DNA from: Donghicola eburneus
Lineage (GTDB): Bacteria > Pseudomonadota > Alphaproteobacteria > Rhodobacterales > Rhodobacteraceae
Assembly (NCBI RefSeq): GCF_900115865.1
Contig: NZ_FOXY01000005.1
Span: 124,001-188,000 of the forward strand
Direction: 5' to 3'
Length of the DNA: 64,000 nt
A program made the position numbers and the translations under genes. The notes under the pieces are model-generated. The model saw nothing but the letters and a program-made list of their open reading frames with translations, made no database searches and had not been told where the DNA came from. The stretch's first letter is position 1, and each line of letters opens with the position of its first letter. Of this stretch, positions 8,527 through 16,857 are shown piece after piece.

Positions 8527-9558
8527 GTGGGTTTCATGTTTGACGGGTCCCTTCAGCGCACCGCTCTGACGCTTGCCGTTGGCACAACGGGCGCATTTGC
8601 CCTGACCTTTGTCGGCTTTCCTGCGGCCCCACTCGTGGGGGCGGCGCTTGCGACCTCGGCGCTCGCATGGAGCGGGGTAAAGCTTTACTTGCCCAACCGG
8701 CTGCGCGATGTCGGGTTTCTGATCATCGGATCGTCCTTGGGCTCGGGCTTTCGAAGTGAGCTGCTGGGACAGATCGGGGGCTGGGCCCTAAGCCTGATCC
8801 TGCTGTGCCTGTCGATCTTTGCCACCGTTGTCGCCAGCCGCGCCATTCTCATGCGCGGATTTGCCAAGGATCGTGAAACTGCTCTCTTGGCCAGTTCTCC
8901 GGGGACATTGTCTTTGGCCCTGTCCATGGCCGTCAGCGGGCGAGGCGATGCGACGACCGTATTGATCCTGCAATGCATGCGCCTGCTGATCCTGTCGGCT
9001 GTGCTGCCGTTGGGTATGCTGCTGCTCGGGGTCGAGGCGGGCACGGCCACGGGTCCAACCGAGACTCTGGGGTTGGTTGCCTTGCTTGGAATGTTGGCCG
9101 TTGGCGGTGCATTTTCGTGGGGTATTGCCCGCCGCGGCTTTCCGGCAGCTTATCTGCTGGGTGGAATGATCGTCAGCGCGGTGGCCCATGTCACGGGGAT
9201 CGTGCACGGCCTGCCGCCCGCAGAACTGATCTTTGCGGGGTTCTGTGTGACCGGATCTGTCATGGGGGTGCGGTTCACAGGCATCCGTCCAGCGGACATC
9301 CTGCGCCTCTTTACGGCCAGCGCCGCGAGCGTTGGGGCTGCGGCGCTGATTTCGATGGGGTTTGCCGGGGTGGCCTCGGCACTCACGGGGTTACCGTTCG
9401 GCCAAGTCTGGGTTGCCTATTCCCCCGGCGGTGTCGAGGCGATGGCAGCCATCGGTCTCGCTCTGGATTTTGACGGGGCTTATGTCGCTGTGCACCACCT
9501 GTGCCGGATCGGGTTCCTGATGGCCCTGATTCCGTGGATGGCGCGGCGCCAAGGTTAG
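8527..9558 (+). CDS. AbrB-family membrane protein (formerly 'putative ammonia monooxygenase')
   Basis: The 343-residue protein is almost entirely hydrophobic, with about ten membrane segments in two similar halves. Each half has the GFLIIGSSLGSGF or GFCVTGSVMGVRF type of segment that marks the AbrB duplication family (PF05145). The old 'ammonia monooxygenase' label has no biochemical basis that I know of. GTG 8527 is used; ATG 8536 is equally possible. The 96-base upstream gap holds a small ATAC-TGTT-GTAT symmetry. Function unknown; transport is plausible. Confidence 0.78.
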   Translation: MGFMFDGSLQRTALTLAVGTTGAFALTFVGFPAAPLVGAALATSALAWSGVKLYLPNRLRDVGFLIIGSSLGSGFRSELLGQIGGWALSLILLCLSIFATVVASRAILMRGFAKDRETALLASSPGTLSLALSMAVSGRGDATTVLILQCMRLLILSAVLPLGMLLLGVEAGTATGPTETLGLVALLGMLAVGGAFSWGIARRGFPAAYLLGGMIVSAVAHVTGIVHGLPPAELIFAGFCVTGSVMGVRFTGIRPADILRLFTASAASVGAAALISMGFAGVASALTGLPFGQVWVAYSPGGVEAMAAIGLALDFDGAYVAVHHLCRIGFLMALIPWMARRQG

Positions 9559-9562
9559 GGCC

Positions 9563-9721
9563 TTAGGCCTCGCGCTTGGCGGTCTGTTCTGCGTAGGATT
9601 CCACAACAGAGCGCAGGCGCCACGCGGCCCACATGCTCATGCAGAATTCTTTGTTATCTTTGCCCAACTTGTTCGAATGGGCGAGGGCTGTTGTGGCACT
9701 GGCTGCGATAGGTTGCTGCAT
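9563..9721 (-). CDS. Small conserved-looking protein of 52 residues, function unknown
   Basis: The ATG at 9721 gives 52 residues starting MQQPIAASAT, with a soluble, mixed-charge composition including FCMSMWAAWRLR and a basic C-terminus. The longer reading from 9802 adds a Pro/Arg-rich segment that looks untranslated. It is convergent with and 4 bases from the AbrB-like gene. An AT-rich palindrome and a small hairpin lie upstream in its likely promoter. No family is recognised. It is reported because coding bias and an ordered upstream region support it. Confidence 0.5.
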   Translation of the reverse strand: MQQPIAASATTALAHSNKLGKDNKEFCMSMWAAWRLRSVVESYAEQTAKREA

Positions 9722-9811
9722 CAAAAGTCTCCAATCCAAGCCGGCTGGAACAAGGGGCCGGGGGGGTACACAGACATCGGCAGAACGCACCGATGAAACC
9801 AATTTGTAAGC

Positions 9812-9844
9812 TTAATGATACATTAACCTACCCTTTTGGGGTAG
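9812..9844. promoter_or_regulatory. AT-rich palindrome and hairpin upstream of the small gene
   Basis: TTAATG-ATA-CATTAA (9812-9826) is a perfect palindrome and is followed by CTACCC-TTTTG-GGGTAG (9828-9844). Both lie in the 275-base gap 9722-9996, about 90-120 bases upstream of the minus-strand small gene. Apart from the terminator at its right end, nothing else is visible in that gap. Confidence 0.4.
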
Positions 9845-9942
9845 CAAAAAGTTAAGTCTTGAAGCGAAAGTGAGTGGGTTTGCATCTGATTTTGGCAGCG
9901 CAGCATGCACTGTGGCGCCTTTGGGTTGGCAGCGCACATAGA

Positions 9943-9975
9943 AACACCCGCGAGGCGTGAAACCCAGCAGGTGTT
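9943..9975 (-). terminator. Intrinsic terminator-like hairpin after the kinase gene
   Basis: On the minus strand AACACCTGC pairs with GCGGGTGTT (9 bp including one G-T pair, 15-base loop), followed by TTTCT. It lies 22 bases past the kinase stop. Confidence 0.5.
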
Positions 9976-9996
9976 AAGGTGAATCAGTGTGTCAGC

Positions 9997-12204
9997 TTAC
10001 AGGGCGATCGCGCGTGCGGTGCTATCTAGGAACTGTGCCAGCTTCTGGCGGTCCAATGGCTTGAGCAGCAACTCGATGTCCAGAGTTTTGCAAGTTTGTC
10101 TAAGCTCAGGTGACCGATCCGCCGAAATAATCGCGCAGGGAATACGGCCCAGACTGTCTGTGACGGCGCAGTAAAGCTCTGTTCCCGACATGCCTGGCCC
10201 AAGCTGGTAGTCTAGCAGCAACACGTCTGGCGAAATTTGCAGCACCGACAGCAGGTCTAGCGCAGATGGCGCGTCCTCGGCCTCGATCACGTTGACGCCC
10301 CAACTCTCGACAAGGATCGAGATCGCGCGGCGCAGCTGCGGATCGTTTTCGACCAGCAGAACGATCAGACCTGATTGTGCCAGACCGACCGGACGGGTGG
10401 GGCGGTTCGAGGGGGTGAGGGCGGGCTCTGCCTCTCCGGCGACGGGGACGTTTACCATAAAGCAACTGCCGCGCCCAACCTCGGACCAGACGCCCAAGGG
10501 GTGGCCCAGACGGGCGCAGGCGCGCTCTACGATGGCCAGTCCTAGGCCAAGCCCCTCATTCGCGCTGGCCTTGGTGTCCAGCCGCTTGAACTCTTCGAAG
10601 ATGGCGCTCTGATCCTCTTCGGGGATGCCGACGCCTGTATCCCACACCTCGATGCGAGCAGAGCCGCCATTGCGGCGAACCCCCACCAGCACGCGGCCTT
10701 TTGGGGTGTAGCGGATCGCGTTCGAGATCAGGTTGCGCACGATCCGGCGCAGGTAAGACGGGTCGCTCTCGACCATCAGGTTGCTGTCGACGATGCACAG
10801 TTCAAGCCCCTTGCTATTGGCGTGGATCGTCATTTCATCCCGCAAAGGAGACAGGATTTCACGCAGAGCAAAGCGGCGGATGTCGAAACTGAGCCCATCA
10901 GATTCCAGTTTCGAAATATCCAGCAGAGCGTCAATGATCTGTTCTGCGCCGGTCAGCGCGGTCTCAGCCTTGGCCAAAACCGCCATGTCATTTTGGCAGG
11001 TCGCGTTGTCCGCGAGCGAAGAGATGAACAATTTTGCCGCCGATAGGGGCTGCAGCAGATCGTGGCTGGCCGCCGCAACAAAGCGGGATTTGGACGCATT
11101 CGCCCGTTCGGCGGCGGACAGAGCGTCCTCTAGCTCGAGCGTGCGCTCCATGACGCGCTGTTCGAGGATCTCGTTAAGCTCGTACAGCTTCTGCGCAGCT
11201 TCGCGTTCGGCCGTCACGTCGGTGCAAGAGATCACGAAGCCTTGGTCCGGCATTCCACGGCCAAAGATCTGCAGCGTCATGTTCTCGCGCTTGACCTCGA
11301 ACGAGATCGGGAACTTCGGCCCCTTGGCCATCGCCCACCGCAAGAAGCTGACGCGGTCCATGCCACGGCTGAAACGGACGTCATCGCCAAGCCGTTCCAG
11401 GAGTCCATCGAACGACGCGCCGATGGTCAGGCGGCGGACAGGCACGGACAAAAGATGGCTGATCTTCTGGTTCCAGCCGACCAGTTGGGCGTTCTCGTCA
11501 AAGACGCAGACGCCTTGGTTCAGGTGATCCAAGGTCGCGCGGATCATACGGGTCTGTTTGTCTTTCAGACGGGCGCGCTCTTGACGTTCCATCCGCATGA
11601 TGTCGGTGACGTCGGTCTGTAGGACCACGGTGCCGCCATTGCTGGTGCGGTGTTCGGACACCTGCAGCCACCGGTCGCCGGTCAGTTCGACGTTGAACAT
11701 GACGTGGTGGTCTTTGTGGCGGCGGATGCGGCGGGCGCACCAGCTGTCGGCTGTTTCCTCTGTCGGCAAGGCCAGTTGCGCGGATTCCGCGATGTGGCGC
11801 ACGTATTCCTCGAACGACAGGCCAGGTTTCAGATAGGCCTGCATGTTCCTGAAATCACGACAAAAACGCGAGTTCGACATGACCAGATTGTCTTCGGGAT
11901 CGAACAGGGCGAAGCCTTCGGACACGGTCTCGATCGCATCGGCAAGGTTCCGGCGCGCGGCTTCGGTTTCGGTGTGCGCCTTGGCCAGAGCAGCGTTTGA
12001 GTCGTGCAGCAGCTCCAGCGTGCTTTCCAGTTCCAGCGTCCGCTCGCGCACACGCTTTTCCAGCAGGGCGGCGCGTTCGAATTGGGCATAGGCCGCGTTC
12101 GATTGGGCGGTGCCGTATTCGACGCGGCTCATCAGCGCCTGCGTGATCTTCATCAGCTTTTCGTTCTGGCGTTCCAGACTGTCAGCAGGGTTGATCAGCG
12201 ACAT
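9997..12204 (-). CDS. Hybrid PAS sensor histidine kinase/response regulator (NahK/ErcS'-like)
   Basis: The 735-residue protein has no membrane segments, so it is a cytoplasmic sensor. Order: N-terminal coiled coil (about 10-95), a PAS domain (about 95-200), a second PAS (about 215-330), a linker coil, a HisKA domain whose H-box reads AAASHDLLQPLSA, an HATPase domain (NLISNAIRYTP, DTGVGIP, GLGLGLAIV), and a C-terminal receiver with Asp in LLLDYQL and Lys in LLKPLD. Its ATG overlaps the stop of the FIST gene by one base (TGATG), so the two are translationally coupled. A FIST-kinase pair of this kind is the NosP-NahK arrangement known in Pseudomonas. With the response regulator it probably controls the adjoining alcohol dehydrogenase genes. 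Confidence 0.88.
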   Translation of the reverse strand: MSLINPADSLERQNEKLMKITQALMSRVEYGTAQSNAAYAQFERAALLEKRVRERTLELESTLELLHDSNAALAKAHTETEAARRNLADAIETVSEGFALFDPEDNLVMSNSRFCRDFRNMQAYLKPGLSFEEYVRHIAESAQLALPTEETADSWCARRIRRHKDHHVMFNVELTGDRWLQVSEHRTSNGGTVVLQTDVTDIMRMERQERARLKDKQTRMIRATLDHLNQGVCVFDENAQLVGWNQKISHLLSVPVRRLTIGASFDGLLERLGDDVRFSRGMDRVSFLRWAMAKGPKFPISFEVKRENMTLQIFGRGMPDQGFVISCTDVTAEREAAQKLYELNEILEQRVMERTLELEDALSAAERANASKSRFVAAASHDLLQPLSAAKLFISSLADNATCQNDMAVLAKAETALTGAEQIIDALLDISKLESDGLSFDIRRFALREILSPLRDEMTIHANSKGLELCIVDSNLMVESDPSYLRRIVRNLISNAIRYTPKGRVLVGVRRNGGSARIEVWDTGVGIPEEDQSAIFEEFKRLDTKASANEGLGLGLAIVERACARLGHPLGVWSEVGRGSCFMVNVPVAGEAEPALTPSNRPTRPVGLAQSGLIVLLVENDPQLRRAISILVESWGVNVIEAEDAPSALDLLSVLQISPDVLLLDYQLGPGMSGTELYCAVTDSLGRIPCAIISADRSPELRQTCKTLDIELLLKPLDRQKLAQFLDSTARAIAL

Positions 12205-13331
12205 CAGGCTACCTCGTTGTCGGTCGGGGGGTAGATGGCCACCCCGGTCAGAGTCTGGTTAACATGCAAAGCACCGAACTGTTCACCATAGGTCGAGAAC
12301 CCGATCACGCGGTTTTCCGAAAGCAGGGCAGAGACCTCTCGGGTCTTTTGCCGCTGGTCCGCCGCGATCCGGCGTAAAATGCAATCACACCCAAGGATAA
12401 GGTCGGGTTCGTGTTCCGCACTGAGTTTGCCTAAACCCTCGCGCAGGTTTTCCACGATATCGCGGTGTTCCGCCAGCGTCAGGACCATGCCTTCGTTGAT
12501 CGCAGAGAAAAAAACCAGCTCGCCGTGTTCGTTGACCCGTTGGATGGCACGCACGTGGTGGCTGTCCCCCAGACGCACGACCACAGGGTGTTCGGCAAAG
12601 GTAAAAGGATCCAGCTGGTTCGGGTCCTTGCCCAAGAGCCGCGCGTATTCGGCGGCGGCGGGCTCGGCGTTGATTTCCTGAACCGTGCGGGCTTCGGGAT
12701 TGGCGGCGGTCACGACCATCCGCATCTCGGTTGGGGCCAGATTGTCGTGGCTGAACACTTTGACAGGGCAGGCGCTGCGGACCAGCGCAAGCACAGCCGC
12801 GTTTTCCATGATCTCGCCGTTGTGGCTGAGCCATGTCTGTTTGAAGTTCACGCCGTCGCCAGCGGACCCCCCAAACAGCGGCATCGGTCCCAGACCAGAG
12901 GCCAAGATCGTTGTCAGGCTCTCTTCGCTCATGGACAGGCCGTCCACCAGTAGAAACGCGAATTCGTGGGGCCGGTCAGGTGCAGTCTGAGCCAAGGCCA
13001 TGCGTTGCTGGATGAGCGTATCGATGATCTGCTGATCATCCGCCATGTTCAGCAGGTCCAGCGCATAGGTGATGGAGGTGAAATAGCGCGCGGGAAATCC
13101 AACGCAGAGGATCTGACCTTCTTCGTAGCCCGCGGCTCCGAGCTCTCCGGCGGTGGTGCAGCCCAACACATCGGCACCCTCGAAGGCGCCAGAGGCATCC
13201 TCGATCAACTGTTTAAAATCCGCACAGGGAGCAGCAAACAAGCACACCAGCGCAAATGGATCGTCTCCCAGCTGTAACCTGATCTCCTCCATCAGATTGG
13301 GCTGGTCGCACGCCACCTGCGCAACACGCAT
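12204..13331 (-). CDS. FIST-domain sensory protein (NosP-like)
   Basis: The protein is 375 residues from ATG 13331. It shows the FIST_N features (LVCLFAAPCADF, VLGCTTAGELG, GFPAR) and a C-terminal FIST_C region (NEHGELVFFSAINEGMVL, LGCDCILRR, GFSTYGEQF). FIST proteins are soluble ligand sensors; NosP homologues bind haem and sense nitric oxide and inhibit the partner kinase NahK. The gene lies between a response-regulator gene and the kinase and is coupled to the latter. Whether this member binds haem cannot be read from sequence alone. The next upstream in-frame ATG adds a poorly supported extension. Confidence 0.85.
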   Translation of the reverse strand: MRVAQVACDQPNLMEEIRLQLGDDPFALVCLFAAPCADFKQLIEDASGAFEGADVLGCTTAGELGAAGYEEGQILCVGFPARYFTSITYALDLLNMADDQQIIDTLIQQRMALAQTAPDRPHEFAFLLVDGLSMSEESLTTILASGLGPMPLFGGSAGDGVNFKQTWLSHNGEIMENAAVLALVRSACPVKVFSHDNLAPTEMRMVVTAANPEARTVQEINAEPAAAEYARLLGKDPNQLDPFTFAEHPVVVRLGDSHHVRAIQRVNEHGELVFFSAINEGMVLTLAEHRDIVENLREGLGKLSAEHEPDLILGCDCILRRIAADQRQKTREVSALLSENRVIGFSTYGEQFGALHVNQTLTGVAIYPPTDNEVA

Positions 13332-13426
13332 CGCTTTCTTGTCAGCGGTCTCCTCCCTGCCGGAACGTGGTAGCGCTCCGTTCACTCGACCGGTGTCCTC
13401 TTACATATTTGCCCGAGGATGGGCGA

Positions 13427-14119
13427 TTACTCTGTGGTTGGCAAGACCCTGTTAAAGTTGGCCTCTTGCGCGATCAAAACTGCCTGAGTCCGGCTGTGAA
13501 CACCGAGCTTTCGCATGATTGCGGTAACGTGTGCTTTGACTGTCGTTTCAGCGATCGACAGGTCATAGGCGATCTGTTTGTTCAGCTTACCTTCGCAGAT
13601 CAGGTTCAGGATGCGCGCCTGCTGGTTGGTCAGGGACGACAGGCGCTGAAGCGCGTCTTCTTGGTTGCCGCCCTCACCATTCTGGCCGTTGGGATCAATG
13701 TAGCCTTCGGGGACAAAGGGCTGTCCGGCCTTGACCGCGTCATAGGCCATCTGGAACACCGCCCGCTGCGCCTGTTTTGGAACAAAGCCATTCGCGCCAG
13801 CTTGCAGGGCGCGGCTGATCATACGGTTGTCGGACATGGACGAGGCGATGACGATCGCGGCTTTGGGGGTCGCGTTGCGCAGGCGGATCAGCCCGTCAAG
13901 GCCATTCACATCGGGCAGGTTCAGATCAAGGATGATCATCTCGATCTTGGGGTCGGCGCTCACGGCTTCTAGCGCATTTTCCAAGGTGCCAGCGGTGTGG
14001 ATCTCGCCAAAGTTGGCGATGGACCGCAGTGTTAGCGTCAAGGCGTCACAAAAGAGCGGGTGGTCGTCAACGACCAGCGCGTTTCCGGCTGCGATCTGTG
14101 AAGTGGCGCGATGTTGCAT
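13427..14119 (-). CDS. LuxR/NarL-family response regulator
   Basis: The 230-residue protein (ATG 14119 after a GAGGAC site) has an N-terminal receiver domain with acidic pair VVDDHP, phospho-Asp in IILDLNLPD, Thr/Ser in VIASSMS and Lys in FVPKQ. The C-terminal NarL-type helix-turn-helix reads LTNQQARIL...KQIAYDLSIAETTVKAHV. It matches ErdR/ExaE/AgmR-like regulators that activate PQQ alcohol dehydrogenase genes. It leads the regulator-FIST-kinase operon and lies next to the PQQ dehydrogenase gene. A symmetrical TAATACC site in its own promoter may be its binding site, which is an inference. Confidence 0.87.
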   Translation of the reverse strand: MQHRATSQIAAGNALVVDDHPLFCDALTLTLRSIANFGEIHTAGTLENALEAVSADPKIEMIILDLNLPDVNGLDGLIRLRNATPKAAIVIASSMSDNRMISRALQAGANGFVPKQAQRAVFQMAYDAVKAGQPFVPEGYIDPNGQNGEGGNQEDALQRLSSLTNQQARILNLICEGKLNKQIAYDLSIAETTVKAHVTAIMRKLGVHSRTQAVLIAQEANFNRVLPTTE

Positions 14120-14188
14120 GAATCTGTCCTCGTGTTCCTCGATTGAGGATAGCCGTTTTTCGCGAATGTCTTCTGTTACCAAAAAGTC

Positions 14189-14206
14189 TAATACCGCAGG
14201 GTATTA
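14189..14206. promoter_or_regulatory. Inverted repeat TAATACC-GCAG-GGTATTA upstream of the response regulator
   Basis: Perfect 7-bp arms with a 4-base spacer start 70 bases upstream of the regulator ATG. The left half with its flank, GTCTAATACC (14186-14195), recurs at 20853-20862 before the PedF-like cytochrome gene, and a variant GTCTAATATGCC occurs at 22566-22577 before coxG. It could be the binding site of the adjacent LuxR-type regulator. Confidence 0.5.
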
Positions 14207-14239
14207 TGCGCCACGTGCAAAAACGGCTGGCAACACAAA

Positions 14240-14266
14240 AGGCGCCCGGTCGAAACCGGACGCCTC
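14240..14266 (-). terminator. Intrinsic terminator of the PQQ dehydrogenase gene
   Basis: On the minus strand AGGCGTCCGGT pairs with ACCGGGCGCCT around a TTCG loop and is followed by TTTTG. It lies 25 bases past the dehydrogenase stop and separates it from the regulator operon. Confidence 0.75.
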
Positions 14267-14291
14267 TGGTACCTCTGGGAGAGGTTGGGGA

Positions 14292-16058
14292 TTAGTTGGC
14301 GGACGCCAGCTGCTTGGGCAGCTTGAATGTCCAGACCATGCCACCTTGGTTCAGGTAGTTGACCTTCTTGGCCACTTCACCACCCCAGAGCGGAACCGCG
14401 CCGCCCCAGCCGGAAACGACCGAAACATACTGCTCGCCGTCCATTTCCCAGGTGACAGGCTGGCCAACGATGCCGGAGCCGGTTTGGAACGACCACAGCT
14501 CTTCGCCGGTCGCGTCATCCAGAGCGATGAACTTGCCTTCGGGGGTGCCAAAGAACACCAGACCGCCTGCGGTGGTCATCACGCCGCCCCAGAGGGGTGC
14601 GTCGTTCTTGTATTCCCAGACCCATTCGCCGGTGTCGGGGTCGATCGCCTTGAGCGAACCGATGTGGTCTTCGTAGTTCGGCTTGATGGTAAAGCCCGAA
14701 CCCAAGTATGCCGCGCCCTTCTTGTAGGTCACAGGCTCGTTCCAGATGTCCATGCCCCACTCGTTCGAGGGAACGTAGAAGTTGCCGGTGTTCTGGCTGA
14801 ACGCCATGGGCATCCAGTTCTTACCGCCAAGGAACGAGGGCGACGAGAAGACGACTTCGCCTTTGCCACCGTCAGCCGCGTTCGCAGGATTGCCGGGACG
14901 GTTGGGCTCGTTAAAGATTGGACGACCGGTTTCGTCGATGCCATTCGCCCAAGTGATGTCCTTGACGAAGGGCTTGGCCGATACGAACGTACCGTCTTCG
15001 CGGTTCAGAACGTAGAAGTAGCCGTTACGGTCCGCAGTTGCGAAGCGCTTGTTGCCCTCGCGGTCGGTATACGCGACGACTTCGTTCACGCCGTCATAGT
15101 CCCAGCCTTCGCGAGGAGTGGTCTGGAAGTGCCACTTGATGTCGCCGGTCTTGGGGTCGATGCCGACGCGGCTTGCTGCGTACAGGTTGTCGCCGGTGTT
15201 GCCTTCGGTGGGCTCACCTGCGCCGCGCAGCCAGCTGTTCCAAGGGGCAGGGTTACCTGCGCCGAAGACCAGAGTGTCGGTCTCGATGTCATACGAGCCA
15301 CCCAGCCAGGTCGCGCCGCCACCGGTCTTCCACAGATCGCCGGGCCAGGTCGCGTTCAGGGTGCCGGTCATGGTCGATTCTTCGCCATTCAGGGTGCCCA
15401 TGTGACCTTCGATCATCGGACGGGTCCAGACGATGTCACCGGTGTCCGCGTTGCGGGCCTGAACTTCGCCAACGATGCCGAATTCACCGCCCGAGTTACC
15501 GGTCACAACCAGACCGTCAACGATCAGCGGAGCTGCGGTGTAGCTGTAGCCGGCCTTGTAGTCAGCGATCTTGTCACGCCAGACAACGTCGCCGGTCTTC
15601 AGGTCCAGCGCAACGATGCGTGCGTCCAGAGTACCAAAGAAGATCTTGTCGCCGTAGATCGCCGCACCGCGGTTGATCACGTCGCAGCAGGGCAGGATGC
15701 CTTCGGGCAGGCGTGCGTCGTACTGCCACAGCTCTTCGCCGGTCATCACGTCGATCGCGTAGAGACGCGAATACGAACCGGTCACATACATGATGCCGTC
15801 ATAGATCAGCGGCTGGGTCTCTTGACCGCGCTGCTTTTCGCCGCCCATGGAGAAAGCCCATGCCGGAACGAGGTTCTTGACGTTATCTTTGTTCAGGGTT
15901 TCCAGCGGCGAGTAACGCTGAAGGTCGCGGCCCATGCCGTTGGTCACAACGTTCGATGTGTCCATGCGGTCGTTGGCCAGCATCTCCTCGGTGACTTGCG
16001 CGTGCGCGGCAGTGATTGCCAGCGCGCTCACCGACATTGCGGCTAGAAGTTTCTTCAT
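14292..16058 (-). CDS. PQQ-dependent alcohol dehydrogenase with the lanthanide signature (XoxF/ExaF-like)
   Basis: The 588-residue precursor has a Sec signal peptide (about residues 1-20) and the repeated tryptophan-docking motifs of the eight-bladed quinoprotein fold. It oxidises methanol or other alcohols in the periplasm with PQQ and passes electrons to a c-type cytochrome. The vicinal Cys pair is at 124-125. Metal ligands are Glu192 in GGEFG and an Asn in GNPAPWN (269-274). The catalytic Asp320 is followed by Asp322 in WDYDG. This extra Asp separates lanthanide-dependent enzymes from calcium-dependent MxaF, which has Ala there. The NSWLR and GDNLYAAS region looks more like ExaF/PedH-type enzymes than methanol-specific XoxF, so the preferred substrate is uncertain. 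No PQQ synthesis genes are in the window. Confidence 0.9.
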   Translation of the reverse strand: MKKLLAAMSVSALAITAAHAQVTEEMLANDRMDTSNVVTNGMGRDLQRYSPLETLNKDNVKNLVPAWAFSMGGEKQRGQETQPLIYDGIMYVTGSYSRLYAIDVMTGEELWQYDARLPEGILPCCDVINRGAAIYGDKIFFGTLDARIVALDLKTGDVVWRDKIADYKAGYSYTAAPLIVDGLVVTGNSGGEFGIVGEVQARNADTGDIVWTRPMIEGHMGTLNGEESTMTGTLNATWPGDLWKTGGGATWLGGSYDIETDTLVFGAGNPAPWNSWLRGAGEPTEGNTGDNLYAASRVGIDPKTGDIKWHFQTTPREGWDYDGVNEVVAYTDREGNKRFATADRNGYFYVLNREDGTFVSAKPFVKDITWANGIDETGRPIFNEPNRPGNPANAADGGKGEVVFSSPSFLGGKNWMPMAFSQNTGNFYVPSNEWGMDIWNEPVTYKKGAAYLGSGFTIKPNYEDHIGSLKAIDPDTGEWVWEYKNDAPLWGGVMTTAGGLVFFGTPEGKFIALDDATGEELWSFQTGSGIVGQPVTWEMDGEQYVSVVSGWGGAVPLWGGEVAKKVNYLNQGGMVWTFKLPKQLASAN

Positions 16059-16275
16059 TATGTCCTCCCTAGACGGTCAGTTCAGCTCCGAACAATGGAA
16101 AATGGAGCCGTCCTGAGCATCAGTATACGGACGCGAGGTTTGATAGGTATCCGGCCTTAGTCTTACGACCCCTAGAGACTTGACATACTCCCTCCGATAT
16201 TCCGCACATTTGAGTCGCTGCAGGTGCATAATTTGTTGCGGGGTCGAACGTGTTTCATCCGGCCCCGAACGCGCG

Positions 16276-16695
16276 TCATTCAGAGATGGCGCTGTTGTCC
16301 TGTGTTGTGATCGAGGTCAGGTAGGCAAGGATGAAATCCTGCACTGTCCTGTCTTCGATCCCCACGTGGCGCATCTTGGTGCCGGGCATAAAGCCGTCGT
16401 TGTCCTCCATCCATGCGCGCAGGGCGGCTGGGGTCCAAACGATGCCCGATGCCTCCAAAGCAGTCGAATAATCATAATCCTGATAGCTGCCAGCGGCGCG
16501 GCCAACGATGTTCTCTAGCGGCGGGCCATAAGAGTCGTGATCCGCGTCGGGGGAGTGGCACCGGCGGCATTCCGCTTGGAACAGGGTTTCGCCCGCGGTG
16601 ACTTTGACGGCCTCGAATGTGCTGTCGGCGGCGATGGCAGGGACGGCCGAAACGGCGGTCACGGCCGCGCATAAAATGGAACAGAAACGATGCAT
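16276..16695 (-). CDS. Periplasmic class I cytochrome c, likely electron acceptor of the alcohol dehydrogenase
   Basis: The 139-residue precursor has a Sec signal peptide ending about AIA-AD (residue 22), one haem site CRRCH (about residues 43-47) and a likely axial Met in GTKMRHVG. It lies directly upstream of the PQQ dehydrogenase gene on the same strand, with a 217-base gap. Dedicated cytochromes in this place (CycB/XoxG and others) accept electrons from the PQQ enzyme and pass them to the oxidase. An FNR-type box in its promoter region suggests oxygen or NO control. Confidence 0.85.
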   Translation of the reverse strand: MHRFCSILCAAVTAVSAVPAIAADSTFEAVKVTAGETLFQAECRRCHSPDADHDSYGPPLENIVGRAAGSYQDYDYSTALEASGIVWTPAALRAWMEDNDGFMPGTKMRHVGIEDRTVQDFILAYLTSITTQDNSAISE

Positions 16696-16750
16696 TTTTC
16701 CCTCCTTGGGTTGTGCGTCCCAAGGCTAGAAGTCCGCATTTCGCGCTCCT

Positions 16751-16764
16751 TTGATACAGGTCAA
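16751..16764. promoter_or_regulatory. FNR/CRP-family binding box
   Basis: TTGAT-ACAG-GTCAA matches the TTGAT-N4-ATCAA consensus with one change. It lies in the divergent promoter region between the cytochrome c gene (minus) and the ABC binding-protein gene (plus), so either or both may respond to an FnrL/Dnr-type regulator. Confidence 0.6.
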
Positions 16765-16857
16765 CGGAGAGGGGGCTCCGATATCGTCCTTTGGTCGTAA
16801 TTTGCGCTGATTGGGGGGACATGTACCATGGGCGCAACTGTCAGGGAGGACACTAAC

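Noticed and set aside
13827-16046. 739-codon open frame opposite the PQQ dehydrogenase gene
   Set aside because: It is the antisense shadow of a firmly recognised gene in GC-rich, codon-biased DNA; its translation shows no family and starts inside the response-regulator gene.
14292-16058. Calcium-dependent methanol dehydrogenase MxaF
   Set aside because: The WDYDG motif has the extra Asp of lanthanide enzymes, and mxaI and other mxa genes are absent.
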